DNA of 64,000 nucleotides from Hydrogenibacillus schlegelii (GCF_001653195.1 NZ_JXBB01000055.1:62001-126000), one strand, 5' to 3'; positions 1 through 11,753 are shown, numbered from the stretch's first letter. Notes: generated by a model not told the origin, from the sequence alone. Translations and numbers: made by a program.

Positions 1-70
1 ACTTCCAACCGAAATGTCTTGGTTTTTGTTCTGTTTTCCTTTGCTTTTATGCGGCTTTGCGACCGCTTGC

Positions 71-98
71 TTGCGATGGCGTTGTCAACGATTAAAAT
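71..98 (+). promoter_or_regulatory. sigma-A-type promoter of the DeoR gene
   Basis: A -35 hexamer TTGCGA (71-76), a 16-bp spacer and a -10 hexamer TAAAAT (93-98) precede the DeoR-family gene. The first 136 bases hold no other gene I can support. Confidence 0.45.
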
Positions 99-136
99 GA
101 GGCTGACTTCGACCATGCTGCTTGGGAGTGAAGGCC

Positions 137-901
137 GTGCTTGGCGCCGAACGGAGAAAAAAGATCATGGAGCTTCTCCTGCTTCAGGGCAATGTCGTCG
201 TCTCTGACCTCAGCAAACGCTTCGGGGTCAGCGAAGAGACGATCCGCCGAGATCTGGAAAGGCTGGAAAAAGAAGGTCTGCTGGTCCGAACCCACGGCGG
301 GGCATATTTGTCCGAATATGTGACCAAGGAGTATCCCCTCTCTCTCCGAGAAATCTCTTACGTCGAAGAAAAAAAGCAAATGGCCGTGCTGAGCGCGGAA
401 CTCATCCAGCCCGGCGATACGATCATGCTCGATGCGAGCTCGTCATCGCTTTTCATCGCCCGGCTGATTAAGCGAATGCGGAAAAAAGTAACCGTCATCA
501 CGAATGCCCTGAAGGTGGAAATCGAGCTCGCCGACCTGGAACCGATCAAGGTGGTGAGCACCGGCGGCACGCTCCGATCGCCCTCGCTGTCTCACGTCGG
601 TTACGCGGCGACGGAAAGCTTAAAAACGTATTTCGCCGATAAAGCGTTCATCTCGCCGACCGCCGTGCATCCGGAGAAGGGCCTGATGGATTCCAATGAA
701 TACGAAGGCGAAATTCGCAAAATGATGCTCAGGCAGGCCGAACAGAAAATCCTCGTCGCCGATCACACCAAATTCGGCAAAACGGCGTTTTACCTGATCG
801 ATCCCCTCGAGCGCATCCAGCTCCTCATCACCGATCGTCCGCCGGCAAAGGAGTTTCGGGACGCCCTGGACCTTCTCGGCATCGCCGTCCGCCACCCCTA
901 A
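137..901 (+). CDS. DeoR-family transcriptional regulator
   Basis: Predicted DNA-binding repressor of a sugar or polyol pathway, about 254 residues, the normal family size. The N-terminus carries the DeoR helix-turn-helix (ERRKKIMELL, then SDLSKRFGVSEETIRRDLERLE and RTHGGA). The rest is the DeoR sensor domain (NALKVEIEL, STGGTL, ADHTKFGK), which in characterised members binds a phosphorylated sugar. I chose GTG at 137 because GGGAG at 124-128 sits 8 bases upstream and the protein then starts MLGAERRKK, typical of the family; a TTG at 122 would have no ribosome-binding site. The target is unknown because the usual divergent or downstream sugar genes are not in the window: the next genes run convergently. 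Confidence 0.9.
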   Translation: MLGAERRKKIMELLLLQGNVVVSDLSKRFGVSEETIRRDLERLEKEGLLVRTHGGAYLSEYVTKEYPLSLREISYVEEKKQMAVLSAELIQPGDTIMLDASSSSLFIARLIKRMRKKVTVITNALKVEIELADLEPIKVVSTGGTLRSPSLSHVGYAATESLKTYFADKAFISPTAVHPEKGLMDSNEYEGEIRKMMLRQAEQKILVADHTKFGKTAFYLIDPLERIQLLITDRPPAKEFRDALDLLGIAVRHP

Positions 902-938
902 AAGACCATCGGCCCGACATCGCCCATGCCGGGCGCAC

Positions 939-978
939 CAAAAAAGCACGGGAACGCCTCGTTCCCGTGCTTTTTTTG
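939..978. terminator. bidirectional intrinsic terminator between the DeoR gene and eno
   Basis: A perfect 10-bp stem GCACGGGAAC / GTTCCCGTGC (946-955 and 961-970) with loop GCCTC, flanked by A6 on the left and T7 on the right. It can stop the DeoR transcript and the convergent glycolytic operon. Confidence 0.92.
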
Positions 979-1003
979 CGACTTTAAGGCTTCTCAAGAG
1001 GCT

Positions 1004-2512
<1,509 letters not shown>

Positions 2513-2524
2513 TCACGGGGCCGC

Positions 2525-4090
2525 TTACGGCGCCGCTTCGACCGGAGCCCGGAGGAGCGAACGGCCGGTCATCGCCGCCGGCTGCGGAAGGCCGAGGAGC
2601 TCCAGCATCGTCGGCGCGATGTCGGCGAGGATGCCGCCGTCCCGGAGGCGGACGTCGAAGCGGGTGACGATGAACGGCACCGGGTTGGTCGTATGCTGCG
2701 TCACCGGCCGCCCTTCGGCGTCGAGCACCTCGTCGGCGTTCCCGTGGTCGGCGGTGATGACGGCCACCCCGCCCAGGGCGAGGACCGCCTCGACGACGCG
2801 GCCCAGGTTGTCGTCGACCGCCTCCACCGCCCGAATCGTCGGTTCGAGCTTCCCCGAGTGACCGACCATGTCCGGGTTGGCGAAGTTGAGCACGATCACG
2901 TCGGGCGGGTCGGTCCGGAGCTCGGCGAGGAGGGCGTCGGTCACCTCGTAGGCGCTCATCTCGGGCTTCAAGTCGTACGTCGGCACCTTCGGCGAGGGGA
3001 TGAGCACCCGCCGCTCGCCGGGGAACGGTTCCTCCCGGCCGCCGCTGAAAAAGTACGTCACATGCGGGTATTTTTCCGTCTCGGCGATGCGAAGCTGCGA
3101 AAGCCCCGCCCGGCTGATGACTTCGCCGAAGGTGTCGGCCGGCATCTCCGGGGGAAAGGCGACTTCCGCGGCGACGTCCTCGGAATACCGGGTCATCGTG
3201 ACCAAAAGGAGCGCCGCAGGCCGCGACGGCCCCCGGTCAAAACCGGCAAAATCGGCGTTCCCGAGCGCCTGCGAAAGCTGGATCACCCGGTCCGGCCGGA
3301 AGTTGAACACGACGACCGCATCGTCGTCCCGGATGGGCGCGACGGGCCGGCCCGCCTCGACGATCACCGTCGGGACGACGAACTCATCGGTCACGCCCCG
3401 CTCGTACGAGCGGCGGACGGCCTCGATCGGATCGTCCGCCGTCTCGCCGATGCCGTCGACCATCGCCCGGTAGGCCTTTTCCGTCCGCTCCCACCGCCGA
3501 TCCCGGTCCATGGCGTAGTAGCGCCCCGCGACGGTAGCGATGCGCCCGACGCCGAGGCGGCGCATCGCGGCGCCCACCGCCTCCAGATAGCCGATGGCGC
3601 TCGCCGGCGGCGTGTCGCGGCCGTCGAGGAAGGCGTGAACCGCCACCCGCCTCAGGCCGTGCCGCCGGGCGAGCTCGAGCAGCGCGAGGAGATGCCGGAG
3701 ATGCGAATGGACGCCGCCGTCGGAGACGAGCCCGGCGATATGGAGCGTCCGTTCCGGGGCGGCCTGAACATGCCGAACCGCGGCGAGAAGCGCCGGGTTG
3801 TCGAAAAAGGAGCCGCCCTCGATCGCCCGGTCGATCCGCGTCAGGTCCTGGTAGACGATCCGGCCGGCACCGATGTTGAGATGGCCGACCTCGGAGTTTC
3901 CCATCTGCCCCGGCGGAAGGCCGACCGCCTCCCCGGAGGCCTGAAGCGTCGTGTGCGGATACGTCGCCCAGTACCGGTCGAAATTCGGCTTCCGGGCCTG
4001 GGCGACGGCGTTGCCGTGGCGTTCTTCCCGAAGGGCAAACCCGTCCAGGATGATCAGGGCGAGCGGCTTCGGGCGCCGGTGTTCGGCCAC
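2525..4090 (-). CDS. gpmI: 2,3-bisphosphoglycerate-independent phosphoglycerate mutase
   Basis: Interconverts 3- and 2-phosphoglycerate using two Mn ions, without the bisphosphoglycerate cofactor. The 521 residues are near the usual 510. Motifs seen: [19 protein letters not shown] (metal aspartate), [15 protein letters not shown] with the phosphoserine nucleophile, [40 protein letters not shown] and [12 protein letters not shown] at 4090 is the start: an AAGGAGGG site lies 7 bases upstream and the protein then begins like its Bacillus homologues. The open frame extends 28 codons further upstream without family resemblance. It lies between tpiA and eno. Confidence 0.97.
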   Translation of the reverse strand: MAEHRRPKPLALIILDGFALREERHGNAVAQARKPNFDRYWATYPHTTLQASGEAVGLPPGQMGNSEVGHLNIGAGRIVYQDLTRIDRAIEGGSFFDNPALLAAVRHVQAAPERTLHIAGLVSDGGVHSHLRHLLALLELARRHGLRRVAVHAFLDGRDTPPASAIGYLEAVGAAMRRLGVGRIATVAGRYYAMDRDRRWERTEKAYRAMVDGIGETADDPIEAVRRSYERGVTDEFVVPTVIVEAGRPVAPIRDDDAVVVFNFRPDRVIQLSQALGNADFAGFDRGPSRPAALLLVTMTRYSEDVAAEVAFPPEMPADTFGEVISRAGLSQLRIAETEKYPHVTYFFSGGREEPFPGERRVLIPSPKVPTYDLKPEMSAYEVTDALLAELRTDPPDVIVLNFANPDMVGHSGKLEPTIRAVEAVDDNLGRVVEAVLALGGVAVITADHGNADEVLDAEGRPVTQHTTNPVPFIVTRFDVRLRDGGILADIAPTMLELLGLPQPAAMTGRSLLRAPVEAAP

Positions 4091-4200
4091 AGAAATCCCT
4101 CCTTCCGCCCGCAGCATGGCGCAACATCGGTCAACGTCCGGTCGGCCCCGTTCGAATCCGGCCGGCGCCGGCAAAGCGGCACCGCAAAGCCGGGCGCCTC

Positions 4201-5064
4201 TCAGCCCGAGCGTTCACCGGCCGCGCCGGGCCGTTCGCCGGCAGCCGCCGTTCGTCCGCCGTCATGCGCGGGCCGGTCCGCCGGACGGCCGGCGGCGAGG
4301 TCGACGAGCCGGAGAAAATGCCGGACGTCGAGGCTCGCCCCGCCGACGAGGGCGCCGTCGATGTCGGGTTCGGCGAGAAAACCGCCGAGGTTGTCTGCCG
4401 TGACGCTCCCGCCGTAGAGGATTCGCGTCGCCTCCGCCGCCTGTGCGCCGAAGCGTTCCGCCACTTCGGCCCGGATGAACCGGGCGACCGCCTGCGCCGC
4501 CTCCGGTGTCGCCGCCTCTCCGGTCCCGATCGCCCAGACCGGCTCGTAGGCGATGACGAGGCGGCCGGCGGCGGCCGCTTCCGGCGGCACGGCGGCGAGC
4601 GCCGCGGCAAGCTGCGCCCCCACCGCCGCCTCCGTCTCCCCGGCCCGGCGGGCGTCCAGCGTCTCGCCGACGCAGACGATCGGCGTAAGATCGTGCTCGA
4701 GCGCCCGGGCAACCTTGGCCCCGACGACGGCGTCTTCGCCGAAATCCCGCCGCCGTTCGGAGTGGCCGACGATGACGTAGGCGACGCCGAGGACGGTGAG
4801 CATCGGCGCGCTCACTTCGCCGGTGTAGGCGCCGGAGGCTTCGTGGTGGACGTTCTGGGCGCCGAGGGCAAAAGAAGCGCCCCCGGGGAAAAGGAGCGGG
4901 TAAAGCGCCAGCATCGGATACGGCGGGCAGACGACGACGTCCGGAAGCGCCGCATGGACCGCCTTCCGGGCGGCCAGCCCTCCCTCGAGGGCGGTGAAGT
5001 CGGTCGCCGCTTCCGGCCACGTCTTGTGCATCTTCCAGTTGGCGGCTATGAGCGGTGTTCGCAT
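4201..5064 (-). CDS. tpiA: triosephosphate isomerase
   Basis: Interconverts dihydroxyacetone phosphate and glyceraldehyde 3-phosphate. N9 and K11 (AANWKM), catalytic H101 (GHSERR) and catalytic E174 ([11 protein letters not shown]) are all present, as is the phosphate-binding LYGGSV. At 287 residues it is about 30 longer than normal. The excess is a C-terminal tail rich in Ala, Gly, Arg and Pro after LVDLAAG, which belongs to no known domain. It sits in the glycolytic operon between pgk and gpmI. Confidence 0.97.
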   Translation of the reverse strand: MRTPLIAANWKMHKTWPEAATDFTALEGGLAARKAVHAALPDVVVCPPYPMLALYPLLFPGGASFALGAQNVHHEASGAYTGEVSAPMLTVLGVAYVIVGHSERRRDFGEDAVVGAKVARALEHDLTPIVCVGETLDARRAGETEAAVGAQLAAALAAVPPEAAAAGRLVIAYEPVWAIGTGEAATPEAAQAVARFIRAEVAERFGAQAAEATRILYGGSVTADNLGGFLAEPDIDGALVGGASLDVRHFLRLVDLAAGRPADRPAHDGGRTAAAGERPGAAGERSG

Positions 5065-5200
5065 GACGTCGTCCCTTTCTCGGTTCGGGCCGAGCCGGCC
5101 GGACCGGATGGACCGGACCGGTCGGCCCGGCGGATGCTTCCGTCGCCGAAAGAATGGGCAAGGTCGGACTCCGGCGGACGTCGTTTGGGGACCGGCGCCG

Positions 5201-6385
5201 TCACGGCCGGCGCATGAGCACCGCGACGCCCGGGAGCGTTTTTCCTTCCAGAAACTCGAGCGTCGCGCCGCCGCCGGTCGACACGTGGGTGATCCGATCC
5301 TTGAGGCCGGTTTCGTTCAAGGCGGCGACGGAATCGCCGCCGCCGACGACCGACATGGCGCCCGACGCGGCCACCGCCTCCGCGATCGCCCGGGTCCCTT
5401 CGGCAAACGGCGGGAGCTCAAAGACGCCCATCGGTCCGTTCCAGACGACCGTCTTCGCGCCGAGGATGACCTCCCGGAACCGCTCCCGGGTCCGGGGGCC
5501 GATGTCGAGGGCCTGCCAGCCGTCCGGAACCGCCCGGGCGTCGGCGACGTCCGTTCGGGCGTCGGCTGAAAACCGGTCGGCAACGACGACGTCTGCCGGC
5601 AGCATGAGCGGCTTCCCGAGCGCGCGGGCTTCGTCGAGGAGCGCCCGGGCGACGTCGACCGCCTCCGGCTCGACGAGGGAGGCGCCGAGGGACGCCCCTT
5701 CGGCGAAGAGGAGCGTGTTCGCCATGCCGCCGCCGACGAGGACCGCGTCGGCCTTGGCCAGGAGGTTTTTCAAAACGCCGATCTTGTCCTTGATCTTCGC
5801 CCCGCCGACGATGGCCACGAACGGCCGCTCCGGCGCCTCCAGCACCCGGGTGAGCATCCGGATCTCCCGCTCCATGAGCAGCCCGGCGACGGCCTGGGGT
5901 GCCCGCTCGGCGATGCCGACGGTGGAGGCATGCGCCCGGTGGGCGGAACCGAAGGCGTCGCCGACGTAGACGTCCGTCCACGCCGCCCAGGCCGCCGAAA
6001 GCTCGGGATCGTTTTTCGTCTCGCCGGGGTGAAAGCGGACGTTTTCCAGAAGCAGGATTTCCCCTTCCCGGAGGGTTCGCACCGCCGCGTCGACTTCCGG
6101 GCCGGCGACCGCCGGGATGAACCGGACCGTCCGACCGAGGAGCGCTTTTAGCCGTTCGGCCACCGGCTCGAGGGTAAGGGCCGGATCCGGCGCGCCCTTC
6201 GGCCGGCCGAGGTGGCTCGCGAGGACGATCTTCGCCCGACGGTCCGAAAGCGCCTCGATCGTCGGCAGGTGCGCCCGGATGCGGGTCTCATCGGCGATGC
6301 GGCCCCCGTCGAGGGGCACGTTAAAATCGACCCGGACAAAGACGGTGCGCCCGGCAACGTCGACATCCTGAAGGGTGGCAAGCAT
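5201..6385 (-). CDS. pgk: phosphoglycerate kinase
   Basis: Makes ATP from 1,3-bisphosphoglycerate. The 394-residue protein has the substrate motif VFVRVDFNVPLDGG, LASHLGRPKG, the hinge region and the nucleotide loop VVGGGDSVAA, ending with VSTGGGATLEFLEGK. ATG at 6385 was chosen because AAGGAGGAA lies just upstream and the family N-terminus starts there; the frame continues 29 codons upstream without similarity. The 197-base spacer to gapA holds no gene, only a short GC-rich direct repeat. Confidence 0.97.
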   Translation of the reverse strand: MLATLQDVDVAGRTVFVRVDFNVPLDGGRIADETRIRAHLPTIEALSDRRAKIVLASHLGRPKGAPDPALTLEPVAERLKALLGRTVRFIPAVAGPEVDAAVRTLREGEILLLENVRFHPGETKNDPELSAAWAAWTDVYVGDAFGSAHRAHASTVGIAERAPQAVAGLLMEREIRMLTRVLEAPERPFVAIVGGAKIKDKIGVLKNLLAKADAVLVGGGMANTLLFAEGASLGASLVEPEAVDVARALLDEARALGKPLMLPADVVVADRFSADARTDVADARAVPDGWQALDIGPRTRERFREVILGAKTVVWNGPMGVFELPPFAEGTRAIAEAVAASGAMSVVGGGDSVAALNETGLKDRITHVSTGGGATLEFLEGKTLPGVAVLMRRP

Positions 6386-6488
6386 CGCGATTCCTCCTTC
6401 CCCAAGGATGCGCCGGGCGGGGCGGGAGACCGTAAAAGGGGGACCGGAAAGGGGCCGCCCGGTCGACTTCACCGGCCGCCCGCGTCAG

Positions 6489-6525
6489 GCGGCCGGCGGG
6501 CGGAGTCGGAGCGGCCGGCGGGCGG
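6489..6525. repeat. short GC-rich direct repeat in the gapA-pgk spacer
   Basis: The 15-mer GCGGCCGGCGGGCGG occurs at 6489-6503 and again at 6511-6525, a 22-bp period. No function is evident. Confidence 0.6.
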
Positions 6526-6582
6526 GGACTGACGGACGGTGAGGCGAGATCCGGACGGTCGTCCGAAGGGGCCGGGCCGCCG

Positions 6583-7611
<1,029 letters not shown>

Positions 7612-7619
7612 TTATTTTC

Positions 7620-7655
7620 GAAAAACCGCCGTCTGTCAATCGGACGGCCGGCGGT
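7620..7655 (-). terminator. hairpin with U-run between cggR and gapA (attenuator or processing site)
   Basis: On the transcribed strand, ACCGCC at 7630-7625 pairs with GGCGGT at 7655-7650, with an alternative inner CCGTC / GACGG pairing, followed by five U. It begins at the cggR stop codon. In B. subtilis the cggR-gapA mRNA is cleaved close to a hairpin at this junction; whether the same happens here is inference. Confidence 0.5.
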
Positions 7656-8704
7656 CAGTCGGCCGGCGGCGGGGCCAGCCCATTCCGGATGGCCTCCGCC
7701 GCCCCCTGGTCGGTGATCAGCTCCTGAAACAGGCCGGTCTTGGCCAGGGAAATGATCGCCGCCGCCTTGGGACGGCCGGCGGCGACGGCGATGCACCGCT
7801 TGGCGCGAAGCTCTTCGATGGAAAGGCCGATCGTCGGCATCTGAGCGACGAGGCGCCCGTCTCCGTCGTAGTATGCGCCAAACGCCTCGCTCACGGCGCC
7901 GCGCCGCTCGAGTTCCGCCCGGATCGCCGCATCCGCCCGCCGCCTGAGGCTCATCGTCTTGGCGTCGCCGATGCCGTGGAAGACGACTTCCGCCCGGCGG
8001 ACCTCGTCGAGCCGACGGCGGACGTCCGCCTCCTCCAGCATCGCCCGGATCGTCTCCGGCGACAGCTGATCCGGCACGCCGAGGCGGACGAAGCGACCGC
8101 CGGCGCGATCCGCCAGCCGGGCGGCGATGGTGTCGGCCTGGATGTCGATGTGTTCGCCGAGGCCGCCCCGGGCCGGGACAAAGGTCACCTCCGGATGTTT
8201 GCGCCGCGGCCGAAAGACCTCGGCGACGGCGGCCATCGTCGTCCCGCCGGCGACGGCGATGACCCGCGCCTCCTTCATCGCCCGCTCCAGGGCGATGGCC
8301 GCCGCCCGGGCGACCGCGGCGAGGTCGTCCGGCTGCCGGGCGACGTCGCCGGGGACGACGACGACCCGCTTCAGACCGAGGAGGCGCTCCACCGTCCGGG
8401 CGAGGGTGCGGAGGGCGCTGAACGCATCGACGAGCGGTTCGAACGCCTCGAGGAGGGTTAGCCCATCCGGGCTGGCGACGACGCCCCGGCCACCGACGAC
8501 GACGAGCCCCTGGCGCTCCAGCGCCTCGATCTCCGCCCGGAGGACCCGTTCCGTAAGCCCCAGCCGCTCGGCCAGCGCCCGGCGCCCGACGGGGCCGAAG
8601 AGGGCGATCGCCTCGAGCGCCGAAAGCCGCCGGGCGAGGGATGGACGGAGTTCCGGAAGCAGCCGTTCAAACAGGCCGAGCGCCGCCTCGAGATCGCTGG
8701 ACAC
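7655..8704 (-). CDS. cggR: central glycolytic genes regulator
   Basis: SorC-family repressor of the glycolytic operon, relieved by fructose 1,6-bisphosphate in Bacillus. The 349 residues comprise an N-terminal winged helix (RRALAERLGLTERVLRAEIEALERQGLV) and a sugar-phosphate-binding domain (IAVAGGTTMAAVAEVF, ARGGLGEHIDIQADTIAARLA, PDQLSPETI, VFHGIGDA). Translation starts at GTG, 6-7 bases after AAGGAGGG. Being first in the operon, with a matching operator upstream, supports autoregulation. Confidence 0.95.
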   Translation of the reverse strand: MSSDLEAALGLFERLLPELRPSLARRLSALEAIALFGPVGRRALAERLGLTERVLRAEIEALERQGLVVVGGRGVVASPDGLTLLEAFEPLVDAFSALRTLARTVERLLGLKRVVVVPGDVARQPDDLAAVARAAAIALERAMKEARVIAVAGGTTMAAVAEVFRPRRKHPEVTFVPARGGLGEHIDIQADTIAARLADRAGGRFVRLGVPDQLSPETIRAMLEEADVRRRLDEVRRAEVVFHGIGDAKTMSLRRRADAAIRAELERRGAVSEAFGAYYDGDGRLVAQMPTIGLSIEELRAKRCIAVAAGRPKAAAIISLAKTGLFQELITDQGAAEAIRNGLAPPPAD

Positions 8705-8727
8705 CGAAGCCCTCCTTTCGCGCCTTT

Positions 8728-8765
8728 CGGGACTTTTTTTGTCCCTAGAGACTTATAACGTCCCT
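8728..8765 (-). promoter_or_regulatory. CggR operator
   Basis: Two tandem copies of a GGGAC, 7 bases, GTCYC element occur at 8729-8745 and 8748-8764. Read along the transcript they give GGGACGTTATAAGTC then GGGACAAAAAAAGTC, with a 19-bp period. The B. subtilis CggR operator is a direct repeat of CGGGAC-N6-TGTC with a 20-bp period. As there, it lies downstream of the promoter and upstream of cggR. Confidence 0.8.
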
Positions 8766-8831
8766 AGGCGGCCACACATCCCCTTTTCCCCACGATGGGT
8801 CGAGGTTCAACTTCGTCGAGGTTCAATGTTC

Positions 8832-8860
8832 ATGATAGGCCGGCCAGGGCCCGCTGTCAA
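8832..8860 (-). promoter_or_regulatory. sigma-A promoter of the glycolytic operon
   Basis: A consensus -35 TTGACA (8860-8855), a 17-bp spacer and -10 TATCAT (8837-8832) on the minus strand. Transcription would start near 8825, about 60 bases before the CggR operator. Confidence 0.85.
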
Positions 8861-8897
8861 AAAGAAACATCGGCCGCGGTCATGCAATATTAACATC

Positions 8898-8926
8898 TTG
8901 CCTTCTCCGCGGCCGGCGGATATAAT
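8898..8926 (+). promoter_or_regulatory. sigma-A promoter of tRNA-Arg
   Basis: TTGCCT (8898-8903), a 17-bp spacer and a perfect TATAAT (8921-8926), ending 18 bases before the tRNA. It is divergent from the glycolytic promoter. Confidence 0.85.
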
Positions 8927-8944
8927 GTATCCTGTCACGTGGAT

Positions 8945-9020
8945 GCACCCGTAGCTCAGCTGGATAGAGCGTTGGCCTCCGGAGCCAAGTGCGGGGGTTC
9001 GAGTCCCTCCGGGTGCGCCA
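8945..9020 (+). tRNA. tRNA-Arg (anticodon CCG)
   Basis: A full cloverleaf can be drawn: acceptor GCACCCG / CGGGTGC, D stem GCTC / GAGC, anticodon stem TTGGC / GCCAA around loop CTCCGGA, T loop GGTTCGAGTCC, and an encoded CCA end. The anticodon CCG reads CGG, an arginine codon that should be common in this GC-rich genome. It is a single gene with its own promoter; seven T follow the CCA. Confidence 0.97.
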
Positions 9021-9069
9021 TTTTTTTATGCTCTGAGACGATGCCGTGCGGTCGAGGCGCCGAGCGATG

Positions 9070-9094
9070 AAGCCGGCGAAGCCGGACGGCTTTT
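9070..9094 (+). terminator. possible terminator after tRNA-Arg
   Basis: AAGCCG (9070-9075) can pair with CGGCTT (9087-9092) followed by TT. The stem is short and the loop large (11 bases), so this is tentative. Confidence 0.3.
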
Positions 9095-9098
9095 GTGT

Positions 9099-9386
9099 TC
9101 ATTCCCCGTCCGTCCCGGCAAACCAAAGCGTTGACGGGGGCGCCGTCTCCACGGCCCGCAGTCGGTCGAGGTGAACGACGATCAGCCGATCGGCGCCGAG
9201 GGTCCCGACCTGGTGCACGACGACCGCCGCCTTTTCGATGCGTTCGACGAGCCGTCCGGTGGCGGCGGCCGGCCGGCCGTCGATGCTGTCGTAGTGGACC
9301 GTGACGCGGACACCGGAGGCGATCAGGCGATCGAGGAGCGCCACGTCGGGACGGGCGAAGGTGCGGCGGGTTTTGAAATCCAGCAT
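9099..9386 (-). CDS. small protein of unknown function
   Basis: A 95-residue frame starts with ATG behind a good GAGGTGAG ribosome-binding site. The protein begins MLDFKTRRTFARPD and alternates short hydrophobic and charged stretches (VRVTVHYDSIDG, AAVVVHQVGTL, LIVVHLDRL), suggesting a small beta-rich cytoplasmic fold. There is no signal peptide or membrane segment, and I do not recognise the family. It stands alone between tRNA-Arg and the divergent clpP. Confidence 0.5.
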   Translation of the reverse strand: MLDFKTRRTFARPDVALLDRLIASGVRVTVHYDSIDGRPAAATGRLVERIEKAAVVVHQVGTLGADRLIVVHLDRLRAVETAPPSTLWFAGTDGE

Positions 9387-9584
9387 CTCGCGCTCACCTC
9401 TTTGGCGTTGGTTGGCCGGCTTGATCCGCTCACCACGAAGGCGTTTGAGTTTCCGCAGAAACAGTTCCGTCGATTCGGTTCGACGCCGGGAAAGGGAAAT
9501 CCTGCTTCATTCCAAAACTTCTGATCATTCGACATTCCTTTTCCCGCCTCGACACCCTTTGACGGCGGCGGGCGGAGGTCGATC

Positions 9585-10190
9585 ATGGTCTACGTTCCGA
9601 CGGTGATCGAACAGACGAGCCGCGGGGAGCGGGCCTACGATCTGTACTCCCGGCTGCTCCGGGATCGGATCATCTTCCTCGGCACGCCGATCGACGACGA
9701 GGTGGCGAACCTCGTCGTGGCCCAGCTCCTCTTTCTTGCGGCGGAAGACCCGAATAAGGACATCGCCCTGTACATCAACAGCCCCGGCGGATCGATCTCC
9801 GCGGGGCTGGCGATCTACGACACGATGCAGTTCATCAAGCCCGACGTGGTGACGATCGCCCTCGGGCTGGCGGCGTCGATGGGGGCGTTTTTGCTCGCCG
9901 CCGGGACGCCGGGAAAGCGCTACGCCCTGCCGAACGCCGAAATCATGATTCATCAGCCGCTGGGCGGCGTCCGGGGACCGGCGGCGGACATCGCCATCGG
10001 CGCCCGCCGGATCTTGAAGCTTCGCGACAAATTAAACCGCATCCTCGCCGGGCGGACCGGCCAGCCCCTCGAGCGGATCGAGCGAGACACCGATCGGGAT
10101 TTCTTCATGACCGCCGAGGAGGCCCGGGCCTACGGCATCATCGATCACGTCATCGCCTCCCGGAAGGACCTCACCCTTTCGGAACGCTGA
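9585..10190 (+). CDS. clpP: ATP-dependent Clp protease proteolytic subunit
   Basis: Serine protease that forms the double-heptamer chamber served by ClpX or ClpC. The 201 residues are close to B. subtilis ClpP throughout, from IPTVIEQT-like [16 protein letters not shown] onward. The catalytic triad is Ser98 (GLAASMGAF), His123 (MIHQPLGG) and Asp172 (RDTDRDFF). GGAGG lies 7 bases before the ATG. In Bacillus clpP is repressed by CtsR; only a poor half-match to the CtsR heptad repeat is visible at 9547-9564. It is monocistronic, with a clear terminator downstream. Confidence 0.98.
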   Translation: MVYVPTVIEQTSRGERAYDLYSRLLRDRIIFLGTPIDDEVANLVVAQLLFLAAEDPNKDIALYINSPGGSISAGLAIYDTMQFIKPDVVTIALGLAASMGAFLLAAGTPGKRYALPNAEIMIHQPLGGVRGPAADIAIGARRILKLRDKLNRILAGRTGQPLERIERDTDRDFFMTAEEARAYGIIDHVIASRKDLTLSER

Positions 10191-10206
10191 CGCTGCCCGA
10201 GGCGCG

Positions 10207-10230
10207 CGCCGCCCGGAGCGGCGTTTTTTT
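10207..10230 (+). terminator. intrinsic terminator of clpP
   Basis: Stem CGCCGC / GCGGCG (10207-10212 and 10218-10223), loop CCGGA, then seven T. Confidence 0.85.
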
Positions 10231-10249
10231 ATTCGCAGCGCGCCCGCTT

Positions 10250-11518
10250 TTATTTGGGCCACGCCCGAACGGAAAAGGCATCCCGGAGGAGCGCCCACGC
10301 CGCCGGGGCCGGCCGGCCGAGCGCCCAGAAGGAGAGGCCCCGAAGCCGGTAGCGCCGGACGAGGCGGAACTTGGCGGAAAGCGAGCGGACGTCTTCGAAC
10401 CAGACGAGGTGCGCGCGGCCGGCCGGGTCGCGGTAGCGAAAGACCGGCGCCTCCGCCCGCTCGTCGTACGCCACCTCGGCGCCGGCGGTGCAGGCGAGGC
10501 GTAAGGCATCGCCGAGGCCGAGGGCCCGGGCGCGGGTCCGCCCCTGAACGGCCGGAAGCGCCCAGTCGTACCCGAAAAGCGGCGCGCCGAGAAGGAGCTT
10601 TTTCCGCGGCAGCACCCGCACGGCTTCCGCGACGGCCGCTTCCAATTCCGGAAGCGGAGCGATCGGCTGGGGCGGTCCGTCGGCGTGAGCCCAGGCGTCC
10701 GTTTTCAGGGTGACGGTGTGGACGAGGGCGCCGATCGCCCGGTAGGCCTCCGCCGGAGCGCCGGGCTCCGGCGGCGGGAGAGCGACGGAGACGACGAGCC
10801 CCGCCCGGCCGAGGCGAAGCACTGCCCCTTTGAGCCAGGCGGCGAGCCGCCGGAGATCGTCCGGCGCGAGGCCTTCGAAATCGAACTGCACGCCGCGGTA
10901 GCCCCGCTCCCGGGCGACGGCGACGAGCTGCCGGGCCAGCGCCTCCTGCCACGCCGGGTCCCGCCAGAACGCCCGGACGATCTCCGGTCGGAAGGCACCG
11001 CCTTCGATCGGCGCGACGACGAGGACGGGCGCCGCCGGCGTCCCCTCCAGGGCGTCCCGAACCGCTTTGTCGGCCGGGAGGACGAGGCCGCCGGCCGCGG
11101 TCATCTGGGCGTAAAATACGTTCACCGCCGTCAGCGTCGGCGCCGCCTCCTGAACGACGGCCCGGTCCCGCTCCGGCCGATCGCCTCGCGGCTCGAGGTA
11201 GGCATGGGCCTCGATGACCGGCGGGGGAACCTCCGGCACCCCAAGGCGCATCCCGGGGACGAGCGCCGCCGTGTGGGCGAGCCGGTTTTTCGCCACCCAT
11301 GCGTCCGGCGGTATGCCGGTCCGTTCGGCGATCGCCGCGAGGGTGTCGCCGGGCCGGACGATGATCGTCGCCGGCCCGGGCACGAGGAGGGCCTGCCCGA
11401 CAGCGAGGCATGCCGGCGCCTCCAGACCGTTTTGCGCCATGAGCGCCGGCACGGTCGTGCCGTAGAGGCGGGCGAACGCAGGAAGGGAATCTCCCCGACG
11501 AACGACGACGATCTGCAC
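10250..11518 (-). CDS. LysM and glycoside hydrolase family 18 protein, spore cortex-hydrolase type
   Basis: Likely a spore-associated peptidoglycan hydrolase of the YaaH/YdhD kind. Two LysM domains (residues about 3-47 and 51-95) are followed by a GH18 barrel of about 310 residues. The catalytic strand reads GVQFDFEGL, keeping the Asp-Phe-Glu end of the GH18 DxxDxDxE motif with glutamate as likely acid. There is no signal peptide, as in YaaH, which is assembled into the spore from the mother cell. The start is GTG with AAGGGG upstream. It converges on clpP. The role comes from domain architecture; no sporulation-sigma promoter was identified with confidence. Confidence 0.85.
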   Translation of the reverse strand: MQIVVVRRGDSLPAFARLYGTTVPALMAQNGLEAPACLAVGQALLVPGPATIIVRPGDTLAAIAERTGIPPDAWVAKNRLAHTAALVPGMRLGVPEVPPPVIEAHAYLEPRGDRPERDRAVVQEAAPTLTAVNVFYAQMTAAGGLVLPADKAVRDALEGTPAAPVLVVAPIEGGAFRPEIVRAFWRDPAWQEALARQLVAVARERGYRGVQFDFEGLAPDDLRRLAAWLKGAVLRLGRAGLVVSVALPPPEPGAPAEAYRAIGALVHTVTLKTDAWAHADGPPQPIAPLPELEAAVAEAVRVLPRKKLLLGAPLFGYDWALPAVQGRTRARALGLGDALRLACTAGAEVAYDERAEAPVFRYRDPAGRAHLVWFEDVRSLSAKFRLVRRYRLRGLSFWALGRPAPAAWALLRDAFSVRAWPK

Positions 11519-11615
11519 GCGCTTTCGCCCCTTTGCCGAGACGTTCGCTCTTTCCTATGCGGCGGAGCGGTGCGGCGTTCCCGGGCGCACGCCCTCCCTC
11601 CTGGGCGCCAACCCA

Positions 11616-11648
11616 TAAAATAAAACCGCCCGGTCTTCGCCCGGGCGG
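11616..11648 (-). terminator. terminator of the whiA-crh transcript
   Basis: On the minus strand the stem CCGCCCGG / CCGGGCGG (11648-11641 and 11633-11626) with a 7-base loop is followed by TTTTATTTTA. Confidence 0.85.
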
Positions 11649-11753
11649 AGCCCCGCCGGCCGTCGGGCGTCCGCCTGCCGGTGCGGACCCCCCGACGAAG
11701 TCGCCGGAGCGGGCTGCCGATGGCCTCCGTTTCCTGAACCGCCAAAACCACGC

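Noticed and set aside
9547-9564. Possible CtsR site before clpP
   Set aside because: Only one half resembles the GTCAAA heptad; the second half matches poorly, so regulation by CtsR is not supported by this sequence alone.
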